A stretch of 64,000 nt of DNA. Origin: Balanoglossus misakiensis. Taxonomy: Eukaryota; Hemichordata. Where the stretch lies: positions 11,222,001 through 11,286,000 of the forward strand of contig CM082596.2 of NCBI GenBank assembly GCA_040954595.2. The letters run 5' to 3'. Below the pieces are notes generated by a model. The model was not told the DNA's origin. It saw only the letters and a program-made list of their open reading frames with translations, and made no database searches. The position numbers were made by a program, and so were the translations under genes. Shown here piece after piece: positions 1 through 9,586 of the stretch. Every line of letters begins with the position of its first letter. Position 1 is the stretch's first letter.

Positions 1-140
1 GTTGACGTAAAATAGTACTGTTTTTGTTTTTTTCCAATATCATTTTTCTCAAGTCATCTGTTTTGGGTTGTTAGTATTGACTCGTTCATCAAATTTTTGT
101 CTCACCAACATGTTATCACTTGTCATTTAATTTGTTTCAG

Positions 141-1494
141 ATGACACCTGAAGATTGTGAAGGTGAAAAGCCAGGTATTTTTGTGAAGGTCATTGTTTGT
201 AACATACGTGATCAAAAAGTATGTCATACAGACAAGATCCTAGCTATCCATAGTAATCAACTGAGGGGCCACTATAAAAGGTGATGTGAACAGCAAAACA
301 GTTGGATGGAAGATAGATTCAGAGAATGGATTAAAGAGACTCTCCCATGAGGTATTTACAAATTCTACATTGTCATGGTTATGTGGTGGCCATGCATTTA
401 TTAAAAAGGAAGTGTAACGTTGGCTATTTTATCCCTGTCTTATATGATTGTAGACACTTGACTCCTTCCATCAGCATCAGGTGATAAGGTACATACCTAT
501 CAGTAAGCTTATAAAGATGGCCCAATTCAAGTTGGAAAATAAAATCATGAAAATAATGCAAAAAGTGGCAGCTCTAGAGGCTTTAACTAAAATTAAACAA
601 ATCATGTCAATGGTAATGTTATCATGATTTATGTTATTATGCGATCACATATACATAAATATAAAATTGTTATTTCTGTTACAGTTTGTCAAGTCTTTGG
701 TGTATGGACATCCAGTTAAGAAAAGACCAACAGCAATTGGTAAGAGTGTAATTACTGTACCAATACAATGTAGTTCTCTTCTCTGATGACGTTGGTAGCA
801 GCAGTACCAAGAAGTGGAGTCCATTAAGTGTGTGGTGTTTGATGCTGGGAGGGCTACCAAAGGAGGACAACAACAAACTTGAGAACATTTCTTTTGTAAA
901 TGCTTCTGCAAGAGTAGATGCCTTGGAGCTGAGCAAACCTCTCGTAGCCGAGTTGAAAGTGTTAGAGTCCGAGGGGGTTGTAATGTTTGACGCCAACCTC
1001 AATAAGGAAGTTTTAGTGGTGTCCCCTCTTTTCTTAGTAAAAGCAGACAATGTTTGGCAGTCGGAGATTGTTAATCACACCGGTGCTGCATCAGCGAAAT
1101 TCTGTCAATGCTGTACTGTAAGTAAATAGTGTTATTCTAGCAGTGGTACAATATGACATGCCAATACCCACAACACATAAAATCACTCTTTGGGTATGAA
1201 AGTCAAGGTTTATTGCCGTCTAGAATCTCATAGCCACATTTATGGTTTGATAATGTGTAAGCAAAAGTGGCGGGCCTTTACACCAAAGCCAGTCCAGTCG
1301 ACTTTTTCGTCTTTCCGAGGTTTATCCTGCAAGTACTGTTATATGCTGGTGTAACAATTTCCCATGGATTAATTGGGAAATCATCATTATTATTTACAGG
1401 TTTCCAGAAATGAGCCATTTGAGAAAGGTGCTCATCGGACCAAGGACTCCACACAGACAATCATCCGCGAAATAGAATCTGCTGGCACTGATGG
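141..1494 (+). pseudogene. Exon remnants of a transposon-associated protein family (SDDxGxxxxKxW type)
   Basis: Function unknown. Pieces in order: a segment after an acceptor at 140 (frame opens MTPEDCEGEKPGIFVK), a segment at 685-739 reading LVYGHPVKKRPTAI, a block from about 774 to 1117 containing LFSDDVGSSSTKKW, LMLGGLP, KADNVWQSEIVNH and the cysteine pair CQCC, and an exon at 1400-1494. The 1117/gtaagt donor and the 1399 acceptor are both phase 0, so the last two join cleanly. From memory, this order (YGxPVxKRP, then DDxSGNxSKxWN, then LxGLP, then ADNxxxSE, then FCxxC) recurs in proteins tied to fungal and animal transposons. Between 739 and 774 the frame breaks, or an implausibly short 34-nt intron would be needed, so I call a decayed copy. 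A Harbinger-like element lies 300 bp downstream. Confidence 0.5.
466..586 (+). repeat. Half copy of a TTAA-flanked MITE
   Basis: The stretch ending GTGGCAGCTCTAGAGGCTTTAA matches one end of the complete copies at 5681-5993 and 20033-20380. The opposite inverted end is not present, so this is a truncated copy. Confidence 0.6.
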
Positions 1495-1803
1495 GTGAGT
1501 TTTGTTAATTTTATTCAAGCTTTGAATGTGGAGTAATTGTCTGTTGAGCATTGTGGAACATGCACGTTTGTCTTGTAAAATCCTGACCATATTAATCCAC
1601 GTACCTTTTGTATGTAGAAAATGTACAAAATTTTACAGAAAGGGAGTGTCAATTTATCCGTGATGAAACTTTTGCACCATGAACAGAAACACAAACAGTT
1701 TCTCTATTAATGTCCATGACAAGTCACAGATGCCAACACGGCACCGGGTACAAAGTTCAACCCCTGTTAATGGTTTTAAGTGGCGATGTGTAAACTAAGT
1801 TAA

Positions 1804-2874
1804 GGGACCGTTCAGTTTTTACGGCCAGGGGGGGGGCAAAATCCAGGGGGGGGGGTCACTTAAATTTTGAAGTCCAAAAGGGGGGGGGTCATCTGTTATT
1901 TTTAAATGTTCAGGGGGGGGGGGTCACAAACTTTTGCCACCGAACTTTTGCTTTTGAGTCCACAAAATTGCAGTTTCGCGCCCTTTATTTTACAAAAAAA
2001 ATTAATATGGGAGGGGGTGTCCCCCTCCACATTAGAACATTTTTGCTGGTTTGTCTAGTGTACCAGGGCAGAGTGCTTGCCACCCCAACCCCACTGATGA
2101 TAATATTTAACAAAGTAATACATAAAAAAGAATAATCGTTTAAACCATTTTGCATAACTGACAGTTTCGTGCTCCATCTTCTATATGCTTGAAGTTTTAT
2201 AAATGATGTCATGATGAAGATGACGCCAAATCTTCTTACTTTGAGTGGAATGGCAAAAAGTAAAATTGGTCCTCCCAAATATTGAGATGAATTTGCTTTT
2301 GAGTTCATAAAAATGCAACTTTGAGCTACATATTTTACAAAATTTTCTTATGTGGGACTATGTGTACCATGTCAGACTTATTCCCACCCACCCCTATTCT
2401 TACTTTGAGTGGAGTGGCAAAATCAAAATTTGTCCTGCCTAACATTGAGTTAGTTTGCTTTTGAGTTCATTAAAATGCAACTTTGAGCACCGTATTTTAC
2501 AAAATTGTCTTATGTGGGAGGGGAACACCCCTCCCACGCACACCCCCGCCACTTTTCTTGTTTTACCAATTCTAGCAAGTATTGTATTGACTTGTCATTT
2601 TATTTTGTTCATAGATTTCTTTATTGCAACGATATTATTATAAGAAATTTATAATTGAGGTGTGAGGAACCTCATTCCCTTTATTGCATACAGTGTACAT
2701 AGGATCAGGATGGCAAATGTTTTCAGCGTAGGGGGGGGTCATCATATTTTTGGGTCTGTCAAAGGGTGGGTCATCATTTTTTGGTGCTGGGCGAAAGGGG
2801 GGGGGGTCGGCCTGATTTTGAAAACCGATGACTCAAACTTGCCGACCCCCCAGCCATAAAAACTGAACGGTCCC
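1804..2874. mobile_element. Non-autonomous PIF/Harbinger-like element (1.07 kb)
   Basis: The ends are inverted: GGGACCGTTCAGTTTTTA on the left and TAAAAACTGAACGGTCCC on the right. They are flanked by the 3-bp direct repeat TAA (1801-1803 and 2875-2877), the target duplication typical of PIF/Harbinger transposons. The interior is full of G-runs (several of 7-10 G) and repeats the phrase 'cttttgagttcat(t)aaaatgcaactttgagc' several times. No coding capacity is seen. Related ends occur at about 47103 and 53398. Confidence 0.75.
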
Positions 2875-3099
2875 TAAGTGGGCCGCCGCAAGCAGAAACA
2901 CCCCTGATGCAAACTTGCTACATTTTGCGTAAAATGTATCAAAAGTCAACGTGACGCATTACGCTTACAAACGACTACGTACGTAAATTTAATTGCACTG
3001 CTTGTGATTTATTAGAGTCCTGGCTTTTGGGGGGCAGATGGAGCGCATATGGAGTCTTACACAATACCTCATTAATTATGCGCATACCTAATTCTAGGT

Positions 3100-3300
3100 G
3101 AACCAATAGAGCTAGGGTTCTGGTTTTTGTTGGACCTAGACTTGTATGGGGTCCGATTTTTTTGCCCAAATTTGGGGTGACCTCAAGTGACCTTTGACCT
3201 ACTTTCCCATATCTTGGTATCCACAGCTGATACAGCCTTGGCATTTGCTGGTTACCATGGGAACCGCTTGTGCCCCGCCAACGCTGCTTGCAGCTTAAAT
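3100..3300 (+). repeat. Dispersed repeat, related copy near 11510-11640
   Basis: Both places share the order 'gtgacct..ggtgacct', then 'gatacagc.ttgg', then 'gggaacc.cttg.gcccc'. The second copy lies in an intron of the USP-AAA+ gene. Family unknown. Confidence 0.45.
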
Positions 3301-3968
3301 ATTTTTTCTGCTATTTCCCTAGGGATTCATAGTCGATTCTATTTTCCTATCACGTGACCGATTCTGGCGAATCGCAACACACTATTAGCATGAGGTATAT
3401 TATAGTGTCATACATGAGAACGTGCACTTTTCTTCCTCTCTGGGGCTTGGGTCTGGAGGAAGTTAAAATCCGAACACTCCATAGGGCCCTACGTTTCAAA
3501 CAATTTACTCGGTCCAATCAGTTGACAAAATGTATCAATGTCGAAATGGAAATACTATTTTCAAAATACATTTTCCTAACGTGTTTCACCAAAGGGCGAA
3601 ACAGTGAATGTTTATCTAAAAACGGGAACGAGGTCGGATTTTGTTTCTTTGTGACAACCAAAAATAACTTTACAAGAGCACTACGCAGTCTTGGAAGGCT
3701 GTTTCTGATTGGTAAGGGAGCATTCCTTTTTTACAGGGAGGGGGGCGGTGGAAATCAGGGGGGGTTTACTTTTACAAAGCAGTTTTTAGGGGGGGGGGAC
3801 AAATTTTATAATCAATGGTTTGGGGGGGACAATTTTTACAACAGATTTGTATGGAATTATAGCAAAAAACAACAGAATTTACGGTAAAGTGTATAAAATA
3901 GAATACGAACATTCTGTGTGATCAGGTGACAACAAGTACACTTTTGATCACAAAAATAACATTTTCAG

Positions 3969-5141
3969 GCTGTATCATGGCAATATACAGAAACAGTGAA
4001 CTATGTGAGCTGAAAGTTTCTGACCTAGACATGTACATGAACAGACATAAATTGACAGCAGAGAAAAAGATGCTGAAAAAAGACAAACTGAAAATAGTTG
4101 AAGCGCACATTGGCCGGAAACTGTGTCAAACAACTCTGGAAAGTCTCAGAGTAAACCATGAGAGGGACAAAGAGGAGGATGAGCAGGAGGATGAAGAGGA
4201 TGACTTGGACGAGGACAGTGAACCAGAAGATGAACATGTAGTGATAGGTGAACTAGGTGATTCAGAGGAAAGTGACTCAGAAAGTGATAGCGGCGACATT
4301 GAAAATGAACTCTTTCACATAAGGCTGCATTCACAAACACCTCTGGAGGGGGGGCAGGAGAATTGAGGGGGGGATTTGAAAAAATTGAGGGTATGTAAGG
4401 GGGGATTTGAAATAATTTAGGGACTGAAAGGGGGAGACTTGAAAACTTTGACGACTAAATATTTATTTTGAGTCCACAAAAATGCAGTTTCGCGCCCTTT
4501 ATTTTACAAAATTTTCTAAACACCCACCCCCTCCATTCATCAGCACCTTTCAACCATTGACTGGTTTATCTAGTGTCCCAGGTCAGGGGATTTGCCCCCA
4601 CCCCATGATAACTTTGAGCGGCGACGGTTAAATTTGTCCTCCCCAACATACCGGTAGTTGAGTTAATTTGCTTTTGCCGGGTTCATTAAAATGCAGCTTT
4701 GAGCTCTGTATTTTATAAAATTTTCTTACGTGGGAGGGGGATACCCCCTCCCAATCCCACTCCCTTCAATTCTCGGTTTACAATGTCTCCCAACACAGAA
4801 TACAAATACTTAAAAAAAACAATGTTCATTGAGGGGGTACATCAGTTTCAAATTCTCTTCATGGGAGCGCTGTTTTTTTCTTTTTTTACAAGATAGATAG
4901 GTGATGTGTTTTGCTCTGTGAAAGAAAATGGGTGGGGGGATTTCAAAATTTTGGCAGTTCGGAAGGGGGGGATTTGAAAATATTTCGGGTTGTGTACGGG
5001 GGGCATGTGAAAATTAGCGGTAAAAAAAATTGGATTCTCCCGTCCCCCCCCCCCTCCAGAGGCGTTTGTGAATGCAGCCTAACAAGATCAGGCAGACAAT
5101 GCACTACTTGGAAATCAAGGAACTATGTAGAACTATGTTGA
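3969..5141 (+). pseudogene. SAP-like acidic protein exon split by a transposon
   Basis: An open frame follows a possible acceptor (attttcag, ending 3968), with ATG at 3977. Residues after the start resemble a SAP-type DNA-binding helix pair (ELKVSDLDMYMNRHKL, then a Lys-rich helix). A long Glu/Asp-rich acidic stretch follows. At 4320 the frame is cut by a MITE. If the element and one TAA are ignored, the frame continues at 5083 and ends with a basic SGRQCTTWKSRNYVELC tail and TGA at 5139-5141. This clean continuation shows the ORF was real before insertion. Function is unknown; the SAP assignment is by eye. It may be a transposon-encoded accessory protein, since it lies inside an inverted-repeat element. 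Confidence 0.45.
4323..5079. mobile_element. Nested Harbinger-like MITE (757 bp)
   Basis: Terminal inverted repeats GGCTGCATTCACAAACACCT and AGGCGTTTGTGAATGCAGCC extend about 29 bp, with TAA duplications at 4320-4322 and 5080-5082. A partial copy of the right end lies at 48868-49098. The interior has G-runs and shares the 'gagtccacaaaaatgcagttt' phrases with the element at 1804-2874. Confidence 0.8.
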
Positions 5142-5433
5142 TTATGTGGTATGTCGAACATACACCAATATCTGACAAAGTTTGATAAGTTTAATCCGGT
5201 GGATAAACTTTTTTTTGGGGGGGGTCACATTTTACAATTGAAGAATTTAGGGGGGACACATTTTAGAAAAGTAATTTCGAGGGGGGTTGCCTTTTACATT
5301 TAGTCGGCGACTCAAATTCCACCGCCCCCCCCCCCCCCTCCCTGTAAAAAATGAATGCTCCCTAGGATTTGAGACAGCTCAATCTGCATGTTATCAACAA
5401 CTATATCCTGTTGTTATATCCAGGATTGTTGTT

Positions 5434-5469
5434 GCTACCCCTATTTATATCCCTATAAATAGGGGTAGC
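5434..5469. other. Perfect 15-bp hairpin
   Basis: Arms GCTACCCCTATTTAT and ATAAATAGGGGTAGC surround a 6-nt loop. No function is evident; it could be the relic of a small foldback element. Confidence 0.5.
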
Positions 5470-5680
5470 CAAATGGCTGCGTTCATTGTGTAATTGACTC
5501 TGAAGGAGGCAACACGCGGACACACGCTCCCGAGAATGCATGGTTTTCGACCACAAAATCCTTCACAATGCATACAAATTCCACCATGAATATGTATCCT
5601 ACCGATTTATGGCGTAAATTCCCCAGAGAGACGAAAATCAGGGGCGATTTTCAGCATTTCTTGGCGTCGACGGTAACCGC

Positions 5681-5993
5681 TTAAAGCCCCCAGAGCTGCC
5701 AAATTTCATGGATTTTCTTCCACAGTAAAACACTTCAAATATATTCCCTATCCTCTAAAATCCTCACCATTAAGCCATATTACTTGCATTTGCATCAGTT
5801 TGTCATCTCTTGGTGATGCATACCACGATAGCTGCGTACTGTTTGTATGGAGGCTGATTAAACCGTTTTAATACATAGCATTTTCAAATCGCTACATACA
5901 GCCATAATCAGGCATCAGTAAAGTGTTCACATATACCTCAGTAAAATAAAATTGTGAAAATAATGCAAAAAGTGGCAGCTATAGAGGCTTTAA
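5681..5993 (+). mobile_element. TTAA-flanked MITE (313 bp), complete copy
   Basis: Ends TTAAAGCCCCCAGAGCTGCC and GGCAGCTATAGAGGCTTTAA are inverted repeats. TTAA at both ends is the target duplication of piggyBac-type and related transposases. An inverted relative lies at 20033-20380, and a half copy at 466-586. Confidence 0.7.
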
Positions 5994-6227
5994 TGTATTT
6001 CCCCATGTTTTAGGTCTCCATTTTGATTCACAATTTCATGTCAACAAGTTCACATTCTACCACCACATCACATCTACACATCAACTATCACTGTGATAGA
6101 AGCTACCATTTTCAAGTTAAAGATATACAGTCACCGCAAATTTACATACACCCATATATGGCTGAAATAGATTATTTGCGGGTTCTAAATAACATATGGC
6201 GGCGCTCTTTTTTTCGCATGTGCCACC

Positions 6228-7538
6228 CTACGGCGCGCCAAGTGTTTCAAAATTATTTATCATTATTTTATAGAAAATTGATGTCTTTTAACAAAAAAAT
6301 ACGTACAAACAGAAAAAACTGATTGGTGGTTTAAAAAACAACGAGTGTAAAAAGTAATCCATCGTGGAGTAAAAAAAAAAACAACAACAACAACAAAAAA
6401 CTAACACACACAGAAGAAAATCTCACCTGTTGTCAAAAAAAACCACCAAGCTTACCAAAAAAACGTCCACAAGGCAGTTGCCAAAAAAAAAATAACTAAT
6501 TTGTCACAAAAAAAACACGCGCACATTTTTCACGAAAAACGCACACTTCACCCCCACAAAAAATACACACAAAGTATTAAAAAGAACACTCTTTGAAAAA
6601 AAAGAGAGACTACAACTTTTAAAAATGCACACCCCCAGAACAAACAACACAGGCAAACATAGAAAAAACACGAACATGTTAGCCATAAAAAACGGAGATA
6701 TTTGTCACCGAAAAAAAAAACCCGCACTCATGTCACCCCAAAACTAACGGGCCACTTTAAAAAACGCAGATGCACTGAGGTTGCAAAAATAAGCACATTT
6801 TTAATCCCCCGAAAAAAAAAAAAAAAACAGGCAATTTGAAAAAAAAAACACACAGCAATTTGCAAAAAAAAAAAAAAAAAAGGAACATTTGTCACCCCCC
6901 AAAAAACATGCAATTTGAAAAAAAAACGCAGAGCAATTTGCCAAAAAAAAAATATAGGAACATTTGTCACCCAAAAAAAAAACAAGCAATTTGAAAAAAA
7001 AAACGCAGAGCAATTTGCAAAAAAAAAAAAAATATAGGAACATTTGTCACCCAAAAAAAAAACAAGCAATTTGAAAAAAAAAACGCAGAGCAATTTGCAA
7101 AAAAAAAAATAATAGGAACATTTGTCACCCAAAAAACAGGCAATTTGAAAAAAAAAAACACGATATAAAATTTGAAAAAAAATATATAGGCACATTTGTC
7201 TCCCAAAATATTCAGGCAGATCCAAGTTGTAAAAAATGGTATATTTGTCATCCAAAAAATAAAACAAGCGTGTTTAAAAAAACGAGCATTCAGTTGTAAA
7301 AATAAATAATAGTCTTTAACAACTTGAAAAAAAAAACGGACGCATTTGAAAGAATAGAAAAAAAAATGAGTGAGAAATCCTGGGGAATAAATGCGCATGC
7401 GCAAAAAAAAAAAAAGTGAACAATCCTGGCTGAAAAAAAAAAGTGAGAGATTTCGGTAGAGGAGTCTGGGTAATATTTGAAAAAAAAAACGGAGTCTGAA
7501 AAAAAGTTGAATTGAAGAAGAGAAAAGAAAGGGGAAAC
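6228..7538 (+). repeat. Left inverted arm: phased A-tract arrays
   Basis: Runs of 6-18 A alternate with conserved spacers of roughly 10-20 nt such as CAGGCAATTTG, CGCAGAGCAATTTGC and GGAACATTTGTCACCC. A three-tract unit recurs every 77-80 bp between about 6930 and 7100. The same spacers appear reverse-complemented in the right arm, in the same order from the outside in. The arm ends near the shared 'aaagaaaggggaaac' at about 7535. The long A- or T-coded open frames here are low-complexity and are not genes. Confidence 0.8.
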
Positions 7539-8027
7539 GCACAAACAACTGCTAGGCGTCGAGATACGTGAGACTGAACTCCGAAGCATCTTTTGGGCAT
7601 CATCGTTATCAATCGACATCCACAAAAGGTGTGTATCATCTGTATGTTATATTTAAGTTTATTTTAACCGTGGCTAGCTGCAGTGCATGACAAGTCGTTA
7701 TTTTGCATGGATTGCATCATGTTTAAAAAATCATGTTATCGAGTGAACTTTCTTATTCTACTATTTCCGAAGTATAAAAGTTCAGTTGTGTCTTTTCGCA
7801 TCGTTTCGCATATAGTTAGCTCTGCGTGACAGGGCTGTGTGACGAAGATCGACGCACGTTTTGAGTTCGGAATTCGGCCGTTTTTGGTAAGGAAACCATA
7901 CCGCAACAAATCCGTTGAGTTTCGCCAGGTTTGGCTATGTAGCTTAGCAGGGCTGTGATTGGAGGCGTAGCCGTTAACAACACACAGCCCTGGTAGCTAA
8001 ATTCCCGCCGCTGGAGTGATGTAACAG
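7539..8027 (+). other. Leader region between left arm and first coding exon
   Basis: No coding exon is seen. A possible 5' splice site (aaag/gtgtgt, about 7628) and an acceptor (catcag, ending 8475) just before the ATG at 8477 suggest a non-coding first exon arising in or near the arm. An inverted pair, 'agcagggctgtg' and 'cacagccctg', lies at about 7948-7992. Confidence 0.3.
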
Positions 8028-8250
8028 CACAGGGGACTCTCCCTCCGCGATTTTGTTTGTTTGTTTGTTTGTTTGTTGTTGTTGTTGTTGTTGTTGATGA
8101 TGATAATACCCTAACACTTACATGTCAACAAACCATATTTATTAATAAAGAAATATGTATTTGTTTATTATGCCAAAAATCATCATCATCATCATCATCA
8201 ACAACAACAACAAACAAACAGACAAAATTGCGGAGGGAGAGTCCCCTGTG
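8028..8250. mobile_element. 223-bp MITE with 7-bp target duplication
   Basis: Ends CACAGGGGACTCTCCCTCCG and CGGAGGGAGAGTCCCCTGTG are perfect inverted repeats, flanked by GTAACAG on both sides (8021-8027, 8251-8257). The arms continue as matched simple repeats, (GTTT)n and (GTT)n on the left and (AAC)n and (AAAC)n on the right. Superfamily uncertain; 7-8 bp duplications suggest hAT. Confidence 0.8.
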
Positions 8251-8476
8251 GTAACAGGGCAATGTGTTGCTTTGCGGCTTGCTGCCAACCGCCAGCGGTT
8301 GATGATAGTTTACCAAGACAATTAACTTACATTCTTGAATTGTATGTAGTATTTCACATAGAGATGCATGGCATATTTTCATGTGTTACATTTTAACATA
8401 CAGTTATTCCTCATTATGGTCTTTGTGAAATAATGTTTCATATATTTTTCATATCTTCTTTCCAAAAGTCATCAGA

Positions 8477-9586
8477 ATGGATAATACACAAAGGTCAGAA
8501 ATACAAAGAACATTGGACTCAATGGACACACTTGAAGTAAGAACAGCCGTAAACAATTTATTTAGGGGAAGAAGGCAGCCAGCTCAAGTACAACAATTAC
8601 AGAACACACCACATAACACCAGCCGCGCACGAAATCCTAGGGACACATCAAGAAAAACTGCTGTATTTCCTCGATCCACAGCTGTATATTTACCCAAATC
8701 AAGAATGTACCATATGAAACTGTGTGTCCTAAAATATGATGAAGCAGTCATGATGGACACAACAGGAACTGTACATAACTGTGATGGAGACTGGCTTTTC
8801 AAAGGTGACATTTGCTTAGAAAGTAAATGGAATGATATACAGGTGGAGCGAGAAATACAGAACATGATAAGCCTTGCATATCCAAACTATATGGGAAAAT
8901 TCAAGTTTGTGGATGTTCCACGCAAGGGTTCAGTCCAGTTACGAATCGTTTCCCGCTCATTCAAATATACGGCAAAAGCAGTATGGGATACAAGGAGTTT
9001 GAATAAAACCATCTATGTCATGCTTGATTCAGAACATGACCACACCCAGGAAACTGCCAGCATTCAGCATTATCAGAGGTGTTCAAATGTTGTAGATACA
9101 TATAACAGTACAGTGACTGCAGACACGTCCCTCCAGTCCCCATCCATGGTACTTGATGAAGTCACCACTGAGATTGAAGGAAATACTACTACTTTGCAAA
9201 GCCATTATGATGAAAGATATGCATGCACTACCGTTGTCCAACCTCTTCAAACAGAAAATGATACAACTATACAGCCTTTAAGTTTCACATCTAATCGGGC
9301 CATTGAAGACACTGTGCCATCTCCAACAAGTGAATCAATAAGATTAACAAGTACAATACATGATGATACAACAATGCAGCTAGTGCCTTTAAGTTTCCCA
9401 GACAGTGTATCCAATCAGGCGAGTGAAGACAGGCCATCTCCATCAAGTGAACCAATGGGATTAACAAGTACAACTCATGACACCCTATGCATTGGACCTC
9501 AATCAACCACTGGACAGAGTCCAATTGGTAGACAACACCACCAAATGGAAAGTACTGCCAAGAGACATAAAGGAAATCCAAAGAAT
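8477..9586 (+). other. Exon 1: N-terminal region of the USP-AAA+ protein
   Basis: Encodes 370 residues and ends at AAT/gtaagt in phase 0. Residues about 75-190 look folded: CVLKYDEAVMM, DWLFKGDI, then KFKFVDVPRKGSVQLRIVS and KTIYVMLDSE. The strand pattern loosely recalls a region before the HECT domain in some fish G2E3-like proteins; this is a memory-based impression with low confidence. Residues about 195-370 are Ser/Thr/Gln-rich and likely disordered. They hold an internal duplication: 'PLSF...SNRA/QAsEDt.PSPtSE...LTSTiHD' appears twice, at about 9276-9363 and 9390-9482. Confidence 0.6.

Larger units (their letters stand above)
3716..5362. mobile_element. Harbinger-like element with G-rich ends (1.65 kb), carrying a nested element
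   Basis: Inverted ends GGGAGCATTCCTTTTTTACA (left) and TGTAAAAAATGAATGCTCCC (right). Left flank is TAA, right flank TAG, so the target duplication is imperfect. Interior sequence next to each end is G- or C-rich. It contains a small SAP-like coding exon, itself split by the element at 4323-5079. Confidence 0.65.

Noticed and set aside
740-773. A 34-nt intron joining the 685-739 and 774-1117 blocks
   Set aside because: Phases fit, but 34 nt is too short for a normal animal intron; a frame-breaking indel is more likely.
6728-7639. Long Phe-rich open frames on the minus strand (and mirrored ones at 23351-24326)
   Set aside because: They are translations of A- or T-runs in the inverted arms; no domain, and the same pattern appears in several frames.
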